A stretch of DNA of 14,127 nucleotides from Acidobacteriota bacterium. GTDB lineage: Bacteria > Acidobacteriota > Blastocatellia > Pyrinomonadales > Pyrinomonadaceae. Both the position numbers and the translations under genes were made by a program. Location of the stretch: NCBI GenBank assembly GCA_963169175.1, contig CAUJFK010000111.1:1-14127 (forward strand), in the 5' to 3' direction. Below the pieces are notes generated by a model that did not search any database, had not been told where the DNA came from, and saw nothing but the letters and a program-made list of their open reading frames with translations. Positions 1 to 6,914 of the stretch are shown here, in pieces (the first letter of the stretch is position 1; each line of letters opens with the position of its first letter).

Positions 1-747
1 CCGGGTTTGCTTACGCTGCGCGCACGCGATCTTCTCGAATCCGGTGACGTTGTCTTATATGACTACCTTGTCAGCCCCGAAATTCTGGAGCTTGTTCGGA
101 TCGGGGCCGAACTTATTTATGTCGGCAAGATCGGCGGTGCGCGGCAGACCTCGCAGGACGAGATCCACCGGCTGATGATCGAGTCGGCACGTCGGGGACG
201 AAGCGTCGTTCGATTGAAAGGCGGCGATCCGTTCATCTTCGGCCGCGGCGGTGAAGAGGCGGAGGCCTTGCGTGATGCCGGTGTCGAATTTGAGATCGTG
301 CCGGGCATCAGCTCGGCATTCGCGGCGGCGGCCTATGCGGGCATCCCGCTTACCCATCGCGGTGTTTCGGCATCGGTGGCCGTTACGACCGGAGTCCGTG
401 TGGGTGCCAAGGCCGATCTGGGTGTCAATGCCGATACGCTTGTCATTCTGATGGGCGTTGCCGATCTCAGACAGATCGCCATTGACCTCATCAAGGCCGG
501 CCGACGGGCGGAGACGCCGGTCGCGGTAATTCGATCGGCAACGAACAAACAGCAATCCGTCGTCACTGGAACTCTGCGGACGATCGTCGATGCGGTCGAA
601 TCAGCAGGCCTTCGGGCTCCGGCCGTGATCGTGGTCGGTGAGGTTGTGCATCTGCGGGAAACATTAAAGTGGTTCGAGGGCGATCCGGCCAGGGCCCAAG
701 CTGCCGCAGCGGGCGGAGGGGAGTTTTTTGGAGGAATTAGTCAATAG
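1..747 (+). CDS. cobA: Uroporphyrinogen-III C-methyltransferase (SUMT), 5'-truncated by window edge
   Basis: SUMT transfers two methyl groups from S-adenosylmethionine to uroporphyrinogen III, giving precorrin-2 for siroheme or cobalamin. The frame is open from base 1 and reads PGLLTLRARDLL at once. This is the end of the family's N-terminal GxGPGDPGLLTLRA loop, so the true start lies upstream and about 10-20 residues are missing. Other family landmarks are VVLYDYLVSPEIL, the VRLKGGDPFIFGRGGEE signature near residue 68, and VPGISSAFAAAAYAGIPLTHRG. The ILMGVADL and VVGEVV segments of the methylase C-terminal half are also present. The last ~20 residues are low-complexity Ala/Gly and probably disordered. 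No CysG-type dehydrogenase/ferrochelatase domain is fused, so that activity must be encoded elsewhere. Only 3 bp separate its stop from cysH, which suggests co-transcription and a role in siroheme supply for sulfite reduction. The family call is secure; siroheme over cobalamin is inferred from context. Confidence 0.95.
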   Translation, partial: PGLLTLRARDLLESGDVVLYDYLVSPEILELVRIGAELIYVGKIGGARQTSQDEIHRLMIESARRGRSVVRLKGGDPFIFGRGGEEAEALRDAGVEFEIVPGISSAFAAAAYAGIPLTHRGVSASVAVTTGVRVGAKADLGVNADTLVILMGVADLRQIAIDLIKAGRRAETPVAVIRSATNKQQSVVTGTLRTIVDAVESAGLRAPAVIVVGEVVHLRETLKWFEGDPARAQAAAAGGGEFFGGISQ

Positions 748-750
748 ATC

Positions 751-1467
751 ATGACAGGCGTAGAAACAGCGATCGAGGCAAAGTTGAATGACGACGAAAT
801 TGAAAAACTGGGAACGCAGTTTGAAAAGGCCGCGCCGGAAACAGTTCTACATTGGGCGCTACAAAGATTTGGGAAAGGTGTCGCTCTCGCGACCGGGTTC
901 GGTCCGGAGGGCTGCGTGCTGGTTCATCTGCTTGCAGGCATTGAACCAAACGCTCGCATTTTCTATCTCGATACGGACCTGCTCTTCGACAGGACGTATG
1001 ATCTCCGGCACCGGCTTGAAGATCGCTATCGTGTCCGTTTCGAGCGTAAAACAGCTGAATTATCTCTAGAGGACCAGGCGGAGCGTTTTGGCGAAAAGCT
1101 TTGGCAAACGGATCCCGACCAATGCTGCATTCTGCGAAAGGTACAGCCGCTGACGCGGATGCTCTCAGGGCTGGACGCGTGGATCACAGCCATTCGCCGC
1201 GACCAAACTGCGGACCGTGCGGACGCAAAGATCGTTGAGCTAGATAAGAAATTCGGGATCGTAAAGATCAACCCGCTTGCGGCCTGGTCGTCGGGGGATG
1301 TTTGGAAATTTATCGCGGAGAACGACGTTCCATACAACAAGCTCCACGACGAGGGCTATCCGTCGATCGGCTGCCGGCCGTGTACAAGTTTTGTTCAGAT
1401 AGGTGAGGACCAGAGAAGCGGCCGCTGGAGGGGAAGTGAAAAGACCGAATGCGGATTGCATAGATAG
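751..1467 (+). CDS. cysH: Adenylyl-sulfate (APS) reductase, 4Fe-4S assimilatory type
   Basis: This 238-residue cytoplasmic enzyme reduces activated sulfate to sulfite using thioredoxin. The PAPS-reductase fold is seen in LATGFGPEG (about 47-54) and FYLDTDLLF (71-79). Cys125-Cys126 and Cys208/Cys211 (GCRPC) form the CC...CxxC cluster signature that marks APS-reducing enzymes and is absent from E. coli-type PAPS reductases. The catalytic cysteine is Cys234 in the C-terminal KTECGLH motif. The ATG at 751 gives a normal-length N-terminus. A GGAGG at 729-733 lies rather far upstream, at about 17 bp, so translation may be coupled to cobA, which ends 3 bp before. Upstream is cobA and downstream are sat and cysC, so the activation and reduction steps sit together. 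Some 4Fe-4S homologues, for example in Bacillus, also accept PAPS, so substrate preference is not fully settled by sequence. Confidence 0.95.
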   Translation: MTGVETAIEAKLNDDEIEKLGTQFEKAAPETVLHWALQRFGKGVALATGFGPEGCVLVHLLAGIEPNARIFYLDTDLLFDRTYDLRHRLEDRYRVRFERKTAELSLEDQAERFGEKLWQTDPDQCCILRKVQPLTRMLSGLDAWITAIRRDQTADRADAKIVELDKKFGIVKINPLAAWSSGDVWKFIAENDVPYNKLHDEGYPSIGCRPCTSFVQIGEDQRSGRWRGSEKTECGLHR

Positions 1468-1473
1468 ACAAGG

Positions 1474-1501
1474 TTGGTAACGAAAATTGATGGACTATAA
1501 C
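1474..1501 (+). promoter_or_regulatory. Candidate sigma70-type promoter for the sat-hemL operon
   Basis: TTGGTA at 1474-1479 and TATAAC at 1496-1501 are separated by 16 bp. They match the -35 consensus at 4/6 and the -10 consensus at 5/6. They lie just after the cysH stop and would start transcription near 1508, about 125 bp before the sat ATG. The inverted repeat at 1535-1560 would then fall inside the leader. This is pattern recognition only, and the consensus used by this host is unknown. Confidence 0.4.
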
Positions 1502-1524
1502 AGGTAATTTGCACGTTTCTTCTC

Positions 1525-1570
1525 TTTGCGAACTTTGTGTTAACGGTTTTTTTAACACAACGAGCACAAA
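1525..1570. repeat. Inverted repeat / palindromic element in the sat leader
   Basis: A perfect 9-bp inverted repeat, TTGTGTTAA (1535-1543) and TTAACACAA (1552-1560), flanks an 8-bp T-rich spacer. The symmetry continues imperfectly outward: about 15 of 19 positions pair between arms 1525-1543 and 1552-1570. The left arm also contains CTTTG twice, at 1524-1528 and 1533-1537. The stem is AT-rich and is not followed by a T tract, so it is a poor intrinsic terminator. It could be an operator, an mRNA leader hairpin, or a copy of a dispersed palindromic repeat. I cannot choose between these from one copy. Confidence 0.6.
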
Positions 1571-1631
1571 AGTACTTGCGATCGAATCGGTACAGTCCAC
1601 GAGATCATAGAACAAACGAGGAATTAAAAAT

Positions 1632-2813
1632 ATGAAATTGACACGCCCACACGGCGGCGAACTAGTTAATCGCGAGGTAACCGGCCTTGACCGGGAACAA
1701 TTGATACAGGGATCCACTGAGCTTCCTAAGCTTTCGCTAAGCCCGCGCGAGATATCCGATCTTGAGATGATCGCAAACGGTGCATTTTCGCCGCTCGAGG
1801 GTTTTCTTGGCGAAGCGGATTACCGTTCAGTTCGGACAAATATGCGTCTTGCGAACGGAATAGCGTGGTCGATACCCGTAACGCTTTCGGCTTCGGATAA
1901 ACAAGCGAAAGCGTTTCGTGAAGGCCATGACATCGCGCTTTATCAGGGCGACGATCATCTGCTCGGTATTCTTCATCTCGAAGAAAAATATCAATACGAC
2001 AAGCAGCGTGAGGCCGAGCTTGTTTACCGGACGACCGATGAGTCACATCCCGGCGTAAAGGCCTTGTACGAGCAGGGCGAATGGCTGCTTGGCGGCAAGA
2101 TCAGCCTGATAGATCGACAGCGGAACATTACGTTTCCGACCTATCGCCGCGATCCGGCCGAGACGCGTTCGCTGTTTCGCCAGCGCGGATGGCGTCGGGT
2201 CGTTGCGTTTCAAACGCGCAATCCGGTGCATCGGGCGCATGAATACATCCAGAAATGTGCACTTGAAATTGCGGACGGGCTGCTGCTGCATCCGCTGGTT
2301 GGCGAGACGAAATCCGACGACGTGCCGGCTTCGGTGCGCATAAAGTCTTACGAAACGATACTTGAGAAGTATTATCCCGCCACCCGCACTATTCTTTCGG
2401 TAATGCCCGCGGCGATGCGTTACGCCGGGCCGCGCGAGGCGGTGTTTCATGCGTTGATCCGTAAAAACTACGGCTGTTCACATTTCATAATCGGCCGTGA
2501 TCACGCCGGCGTCGGAAATTATTACGGCACCTACGACGCCCATCACATATTCGATGAGTTTGAACCGGAGGAACTTGGCCTGACGCCACTTTTCTTTGAT
2601 CACACCTTCTTTTGTCGTTCGTGCGGGTCGATGGCATCGACCAAAACATGCCCGCATTTGGCGGTCGATCATGTGACGCTTTCGGGAACAAAGGTGCGTG
2701 AACTGCTGAGCGCCGGCGAATTGCCGCCGGTCGAGTTTTCGCGGCCCGAAGTGGCGCAGGTTTTGATAGAGGCCCAAAGGGCAAACGGTAAAGCGGCTGG
2801 AAAGTCAGCCTGA
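1632..2813 (+). CDS. sat: Sulfate adenylyltransferase (ATP sulfurylase), homo-oligomeric Sat type
   Basis: Sat makes adenosine 5'-phosphosulfate (APS) and pyrophosphate from ATP and sulfate, the first step of sulfate assimilation. Its 393 residues match the single-subunit Sat family rather than the CysD/CysN GTPase complex. The active-site QTRNPVHRAHE motif (194-204) contains both the QxRNP sulfate-binding segment and an HxxH. GRDHAGVG lies at 288-295. Cys328, Cys331, Cys340 and His342 form the C-x2-C-x8-C-x-H zinc site known from bacterial and archaeal Sat enzymes. No kinase domain is fused; that activity is the separate cysC gene 24 bp downstream. An AGGAA about 9 bp before the ATG at 1632 supports the start. 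It is the first gene after the 164-bp gap with promoter-like and palindromic elements, so it probably heads the operon. Sat also works in dissimilatory metabolism, but the neighbouring assimilatory reductase favours assimilation. Confidence 0.97.
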   Translation: MKLTRPHGGELVNREVTGLDREQLIQGSTELPKLSLSPREISDLEMIANGAFSPLEGFLGEADYRSVRTNMRLANGIAWSIPVTLSASDKQAKAFREGHDIALYQGDDHLLGILHLEEKYQYDKQREAELVYRTTDESHPGVKALYEQGEWLLGGKISLIDRQRNITFPTYRRDPAETRSLFRQRGWRRVVAFQTRNPVHRAHEYIQKCALEIADGLLLHPLVGETKSDDVPASVRIKSYETILEKYYPATRTILSVMPAAMRYAGPREAVFHALIRKNYGCSHFIIGRDHAGVGNYYGTYDAHHIFDEFEPEELGLTPLFFDHTFFCRSCGSMASTKTCPHLAVDHVTLSGTKVRELLSAGELPPVEFSRPEVAQVLIEAQRANGKAAGKSA

Positions 2814-2837
2814 AAATATAGGGACGAGGAATCATAC

Positions 2838-3428
2838 ATGGCAAATAAGAATGGGTTTACTTTGTGGTTAACAGGACTTTCGGGAGCGGGCAAATCGACG
2901 CTTGCATTGGACCTGAAGAACAAATTGCTTGAACGCGGAGTTGAAATAGAACTTCTCGATGGAGATGAGGTGCGGACAAATCTTTCGAAAGATCTGGGCT
3001 TTTCGAAAGAAGATCGCGATACGAATATTCGCCGTATTGGATACGTTTCGCGGTTGCTGGCCCGCAACGGCGTGGGTGTTATCTCGGCGGCGATATCGCC
3101 TTACCGCGAGGTCAGGGACGAGGTTCGCGCCGAAACGGAAAAGGACGGTGCGGCGTTTATCGAGGTGTTCGTAAAATGCCCGATCGATGTTCTGGCAGAG
3201 CGCGACGTAAAGGGACTGTATAAAAAAGCTCTGGCCGGTGAGATCAAGGAGTTTACCGGTGTTTCAGACCCGTACGAAGATCCGCTGCGTCCTGACATCA
3301 CGGTCGAAACGGATCGCGAAACGGTTGACCAAAGTTCGCGCAAGATACTCGTTGAATTGGAACGGCTGGGTTTCCTCAACGGAAGCGTCGGCAATGTAAA
3401 TTACACCTTAGCAGCAGCAAGGAGATAA
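2838..3428 (+). CDS. cysC: Adenylyl-sulfate (APS) kinase
   Basis: CysC phosphorylates APS at the 3' position to give PAPS. At 196 residues it is a normal stand-alone family member. It shows the Walker A P-loop GLSGAGKST (13-21), the LLDGDEVR segment (39-46), the DTNIRRIGYVSRLLARNGV helix region (61-79), and ISPYR (86-90) with the family's conserved serine. FTGVSDPYEDP (139-149) covers the nucleotide-binding lid. GACGAGGAA about 7 bp before the ATG provides ribosome binding. It follows sat by 24 bp and precedes the peroxiredoxin by 3 bp, so it is firmly inside the operon. What is odd is the pairing with a CysH of the APS-reducing class, which does not strictly need PAPS. CysC may therefore supply PAPS for sulfotransferases, or CysH may accept both substrates. 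Confidence 0.97.
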   Translation: MANKNGFTLWLTGLSGAGKSTLALDLKNKLLERGVEIELLDGDEVRTNLSKDLGFSKEDRDTNIRRIGYVSRLLARNGVGVISAAISPYREVRDEVRAETEKDGAAFIEVFVKCPIDVLAERDVKGLYKKALAGEIKEFTGVSDPYEDPLRPDITVETDRETVDQSSRKILVELERLGFLNGSVGNVNYTLAAARR

Positions 3429-3431
3429 AAA

Positions 3432-4091
3432 ATGGCAATTAGATTAGGAGATACCGCGCCGGATTTTACGGCAGAAACAACGGAAGGAACGATAAAGTTT
3501 CATGAATGGCTCGGTGATGCCTGGGGCATTTTATTCTCGCACCCGAAAGATTATACGCCGGTGTGCACGACCGAGTTAGGCGAGGCCGCACGGCTCAAAC
3601 CGGAATTCAACAGGCGAGGCGTAAAAATTATCGGCCTTAGTGTAGATCCGCTCGACGAGCACGACGGCTGGGCAAAGGATATAGAAGAAACACAAGGGAT
3701 GGCATTGAATTTTCCTGTTATAGCCGACGGCGAACGGGCTGTGTCAAACCTTTACGAAATGATCCACCCGAACGCTAGCGAAACGTTCACGGTCCGTTCG
3801 GTGTTTGTGATCGGCCCCGATAAAGAGGTGAAGCTCACTCTCACATATCCGGCAAGCACGGGACGGAACTTTGATGAGCTGCTTCGTGTGATCGACTCAC
3901 TTCAGCTAACGGCAAATTACAGCGTGGCGACGCCGGTCAATTGGAATAACGGCGACGACGTGATCATCGCTATATCTGTTTCCGATGAAGACGCGAAGGA
4001 GGAATTTCCAAGCGGCTGGACAACCGTAAAGCCGTATCTTCGTTTGACCAAGCAGCCGGATAAGGCGGCCGCGGCAGCGAGCGAGCAATGA
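3432..4091 (+). CDS. 1-Cys peroxiredoxin (Prx6/LsfA-like)
   Basis: This is a thiol peroxidase that reduces hydrogen peroxide or organic peroxides. Its 219 residues suit the Prx6 subfamily. The active-site motif HPKDYTPVCTTELG puts the peroxidatic cysteine at Cys45, and there is no other cysteine in the protein. It is therefore a genuine 1-Cys enzyme needing an outside reductant. The long C-terminal arm, with PVNWNNGDDVIIA and the FPSGWTTVKPYLRLT segment, is typical of Prx6. AAGGAG at 3419-3424 is well placed before the ATG at 3432. The last 4 bp overlap hemA (ATGA). In Pseudomonas the family member LsfA is induced by sulfate starvation, which agrees with this position behind sat and cysC. A role protecting against peroxide when thiol supply is low is inferred, not shown. 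Confidence 0.95.
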   Translation: MAIRLGDTAPDFTAETTEGTIKFHEWLGDAWGILFSHPKDYTPVCTTELGEAARLKPEFNRRGVKIIGLSVDPLDEHDGWAKDIEETQGMALNFPVIADGERAVSNLYEMIHPNASETFTVRSVFVIGPDKEVKLTLTYPASTGRNFDELLRVIDSLQLTANYSVATPVNWNNGDDVIIAISVSDEDAKEEFPSGWTTVKPYLRLTKQPDKAAAAASEQ

Positions 4092-5206
4092 TAAGTAGAG
4101 CCGAGACAATTTGCTCCAAGTTCCACATCGTGCCGTCATGGGCAAGCGGTCTGCCAAGACTGTTTGTTGCCGGCGTAACGCACCGGAGCGGGTCGATCGC
4201 GGCCCTTGAATCGGTGCATTTGGCGGATGATGAGATCCGAGAGTTGATGGCCCGGATAATGCGCCGCCTGGACGAATGCGTGATCGTCTCCACCTGCAAT
4301 CGCACGGAGATCTATGGCGTTGGCACCGGGCGGCCTTTCCAATCGTGTCTGGATGAACTTGTCGAGTTTAAGCGTGCCGAGGGAATCGTTAAAGCGGATG
4401 AAATGTTTGCGTTTACCGGCGAAAAGGCGGTTCGCCACCTTTTCCGTGTCGCGGCGAGTGTCGATTCAAAGATCATTGGGGATTCGCAGATCCTCGGCCA
4501 GCTTCGCGATGCATATGCAGTTGCAAAAGAATGCAGTGCTGCCGGCGGGCTGCTGAATCCGCTTTTCCAAAGCGCCTTCAAGTTGGGAAAGCGGGTACGC
4601 TCGGATACGGATATTCACCAGGGAGCCGTTTCGATTGCGGGAGCCGCTGTCGCCTTGGCCCAACGGATGTGCGGCCGGTTGACCGAGAAAACCGCACTTG
4701 TGATCGGGGCTGGAAAAACAGCGAGCCTCGCGGCGGAAAGTCTGATGAAGCGGGGCGTAGGAAAGCTCGTCATCGCAAATCGGACAACGTCGCGGGCCGA
4801 AGACATCACCGCGTGGTTAGCCCGTCACGAGGGAAAGCGGGTTGACGCAATTGGACTTTCGCGTATCAACGACGTACTGCCTGCGTCCGATATCGTAATA
4901 AGCGCGACCGCCGCAACGGAGCCGATCCTTTGCGAAGCGGATCTTGTGGGGCGTAAACGGCCAGTTTTGCTGATCGATATTGCGATGCCCCGCGACATCG
5001 CGCCGGAAGTGGACATGTGCCCGAATGTTGTGCTACGAAACCTTGCCGATCTGAACGATCTGATCGCCGGAAACTATCAAAGGAGGACAGCGGCCATGCC
5101 GGTTGTGGAAGGCTTGATCGAATCTGAGCTGGGCAGAGTTTTGAATACCTATCAATCAGCTTCTTTTTCCTACGGCCGATCACGAAGCGAGGTCTTTGCG
5201 ACATGA
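4088..5206 (+). CDS. hemA: Glutamyl-tRNA reductase with shortened C-terminus
   Basis: GluTR reduces glutamyl-tRNA(Glu) with NADPH to glutamate-1-semialdehyde, the committed step of the C5 tetrapyrrole pathway. The catalytic domain shows LFVAGVTHRS (25-34) and STCNRTEIY with nucleophile Cys70. KIIGDSQILGQLRDAY (128-143) is the GEPQILGQ segment with the usual Glu replaced by Asp132. The NADPH domain has VIGAGKTA (205-212), IANRT (229-233) and LLIDIAMPRDIAPEV (294-308). The protein is 372 residues against about 420 for the family and ends soon after the linker helix, at LIESELGRVLNTY. Most of the C-terminal dimerisation domain is missing. The stop overlaps the hemC start by 4 bp, so this looks native rather than a recent break. 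The N-terminus is about 20 residues longer than usual. The ATG at 4088 is chosen for its overlap with the peroxiredoxin stop; an in-frame GTG at 4130 is an alternative. Confidence 0.95.
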   Translation: MISRAETICSKFHIVPSWASGLPRLFVAGVTHRSGSIAALESVHLADDEIRELMARIMRRLDECVIVSTCNRTEIYGVGTGRPFQSCLDELVEFKRAEGIVKADEMFAFTGEKAVRHLFRVAASVDSKIIGDSQILGQLRDAYAVAKECSAAGGLLNPLFQSAFKLGKRVRSDTDIHQGAVSIAGAAVALAQRMCGRLTEKTALVIGAGKTASLAAESLMKRGVGKLVIANRTTSRAEDITAWLARHEGKRVDAIGLSRINDVLPASDIVISATAATEPILCEADLVGRKRPVLLIDIAMPRDIAPEVDMCPNVVLRNLADLNDLIAGNYQRRTAAMPVVEGLIESELGRVLNTYQSASFSYGRSRSEVFAT

Positions 5207-6156
5207 AGCGAAGCATAGTATTCGGCACGCGCGGGAGCGATCTGGCACTGTGGCAAACCGAGTTTGTTAAAGAGGCCCTGGCGAAACATTATCCGGAATT
5301 GGGATTTGAAGTTCGCGTTATCGAGACCGCGGGCGATCGAATCCTCGACACGGCAATTTCAAAGATCGGCGGCCCCGGGCTTTTTGCGACTGAGATCGAA
5401 GACGCTTTGCTTGCGGGTGAGATCGACCTGGCAGTTCATAGTTTGAAGGATCTGCCGACGGTTCAACCGGACGGCTTAACGGTAGCCGCGGTCGTTGTCC
5501 GTGAGATGCCGAACGAGGTGTTCATCTCGAAAACGTATTCGTCGATCCACGACCTGCCGGCCGATGCGGTGGTGGCGACCGGCAGCCTGCGGCGACGTAG
5601 CCAATTGCTGAATCACCGGCCAGATCTGCGAACGGTCGAGATCCGCGGGAATGTACCGACGCGGATAGCTAAAGTTTATGATCGCGAGGTTGGCGGGCTG
5701 ATCCTGGCATTCGCGGGTGTTCATCGGCTTGGTATGGACAAGTATATTCGACATATCGTCCCGACTGAAACGATCCTGCCTTCGGCGGGGCAAGCCGCTA
5801 TTGCTGTTGAAATTCGCAAAGATGACACGGAACTGGCAGTGATCGTTTCTGCGATCAATGACCTATCAATCGCGAAATGTGTTTCCGCCGAAAGAGCATT
5901 TCTGCATCGGCTCGACGGCGGATGTCAGGCGCCGATCGGGGCCCTTGCGACACTAGATGGTGACGATATTCTGGTGCGTGGTTTTGCGGGCGACCTGGAC
6001 GGGACAGAGGTTATCCGCGGGTCGCTGCGCGGGAATGCGGCGGAACCGAATATCGTTGGGACCGCGCTTGCGGAAATTTTCGAAGACAAAGGAGCAGAAA
6101 GGATCCTGGAGAAAGCAAGGAACGATCTTGCCGCATCGGACCTGGAGGTAATTTGA
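5203..6156 (+). CDS. hemC: Hydroxymethylbilane synthase (porphobilinogen deaminase)
   Basis: HemC condenses four porphobilinogen molecules into linear hydroxymethylbilane. The 317-residue protein opens with GTRGSDLALWQ (8-18), followed by HSLKDLPT (79-86), the substrate-binding arginine cluster GSLRRRSQL (127-135), and RGNVPTRI (148-155). The dipyrromethane cofactor attaches through Cys241 in LDGGCQAPIGA (237-247), which is intact. Length and motif order are normal for bacterial HemC. The ATG at 5203 overlaps the hemA stop by 4 bp, and GAGG at 5189-5192 lies 10 bp upstream, so translation is probably coupled. hemD begins on its own stop codon. The product feeds directly to HemD. Confidence 0.98.
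   Translation: MKRSIVFGTRGSDLALWQTEFVKEALAKHYPELGFEVRVIETAGDRILDTAISKIGGPGLFATEIEDALLAGEIDLAVHSLKDLPTVQPDGLTVAAVVVREMPNEVFISKTYSSIHDLPADAVVATGSLRRRSQLLNHRPDLRTVEIRGNVPTRIAKVYDREVGGLILAFAGVHRLGMDKYIRHIVPTETILPSAGQAAIAVEIRKDDTELAVIVSAINDLSIAKCVSAERAFLHRLDGGCQAPIGALATLDGDDILVRGFAGDLDGTEVIRGSLRGNAAEPNIVGTALAEIFEDKGAERILEKARNDLAASDLEVI
6144..6148 (+). promoter_or_regulatory. Ribosome binding site deciding the hemD start
   Basis: A perfect GGAGG at 6144-6148 lies 7 bp before the ATG at 6156 but only 4 bp before the in-frame TTG at 6153. The ATG is therefore preferred as the hemD start. The site sits inside the last codons of hemC. Confidence 0.7.
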
Positions 6157-6911
6157 TGAACGTGTTGGTAATCCGTGAGTTTGAGAATTTTAGCAGAATG
6201 CTGATAGCGGGCGACGCGACGGTGATCAATTGCCCGACAATTCGGACCTCGCAGACAGAAGACGTTTTGGACCTCGAAGACAAGCTGAAGCGGCTTGACT
6301 CGTTCGACGGCATCTTTCTGACCAGCCGAAAGGCTGCGGAGATATTCCGAAAAAAGCATCGTGAATACAACCTTCGTTTTCGCGGGAGGGTTTACGTTTT
6401 TGGCAAGCGTGGTTTCAATGTTCTGAAGAACGAAGGTTTTGATCTATATGGCGACACCGCGGCGGGAACCGTGCAGGAAATGCTCGATGCAATAGCGCCT
6501 GCTAAACTTGCGAATAAGCGTTTCCTCATTATATGCGGCGAAAATGCTCTTCCTACGGTCGTTGATCATCTATCGCCGATCGCGACGGTCGAGAGAACGG
6601 TGGTTTATCGCACCGAAACGATGCTGGTCGGGCCGGCACTGCGGGAAAAGGTCGTGACGCTTGCGAAACGTGGTGAGATCGCGCTCGCATGCTTTTTTAG
6701 CCCGAGCGGCGCGGCGAGTTTCCTCAGCCAGTTCGGTGCCGGCCTCTTGTGCGGCACCAAGGTCGCTGTGATCGGCAAAACAACAGCAGAATATTTTGCG
6801 CGAGCAAATATTCGCGTTGACCTCATATCAGAAAAGCCCGACGCCGCGGACCTCGCAAACGCTGTGCTTAAGTTTCAGCGGTTTAGATCATTGACGACCG
6901 CGGTGCATTAA
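6156..6911 (+). CDS. hemD: Uroporphyrinogen-III synthase
   Basis: HemD closes hydroxymethylbilane with inversion of ring D to uroporphyrinogen III, the branch point to heme, siroheme and cobalamin. HemD sequences diverge widely, so the call rests on position between hemC and hemB, length (251 residues) and a two-lobed Rossmann-like pattern. Family-style segments include GIFLTSRKAAEIF near residues 50-60 and YVFGKRGFNVLKNEGF. In the second lobe, CFFSPSGAASFLSQFG is followed by KVAVIGKTTAEYFA, matching the common SPS...IGxTTA pair. The start at ATG 6156 shares one base with the hemC stop. An in-frame TTG at 6153 would add one residue but is too close to the GGAGG. hemB follows after 3 bp. CobA, encoded upstream, would draw on its product. 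Confidence 0.9.
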   Translation: MNVLVIREFENFSRMLIAGDATVINCPTIRTSQTEDVLDLEDKLKRLDSFDGIFLTSRKAAEIFRKKHREYNLRFRGRVYVFGKRGFNVLKNEGFDLYGDTAAGTVQEMLDAIAPAKLANKRFLIICGENALPTVVDHLSPIATVERTVVYRTETMLVGPALREKVVTLAKRGEIALACFFSPSGAASFLSQFGAGLLCGTKVAVIGKTTAEYFARANIRVDLISEKPDAADLANAVLKFQRFRSLTTAVH

Positions 6912-6914
6912 TAA

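Noticed and set aside
1535..1560. Inverted repeat as a Rho-independent terminator for cysH
   Set aside because: The stem is AT-rich and no T tract follows the right arm on either strand; the T run is in the loop.
5150..5300. Frameshift or sequencing error as the cause of the short HemA
   Set aside because: The stop overlaps the hemC ATG in a typical 4-bp operon junction, and the following DNA is entirely the hemC frame. No hidden dimerisation-domain coding remains.
6153..6155. TTG as the hemD start
   Set aside because: The GGAGG is only 4 bp away from it, and an ATG directly follows with 7-bp spacing.
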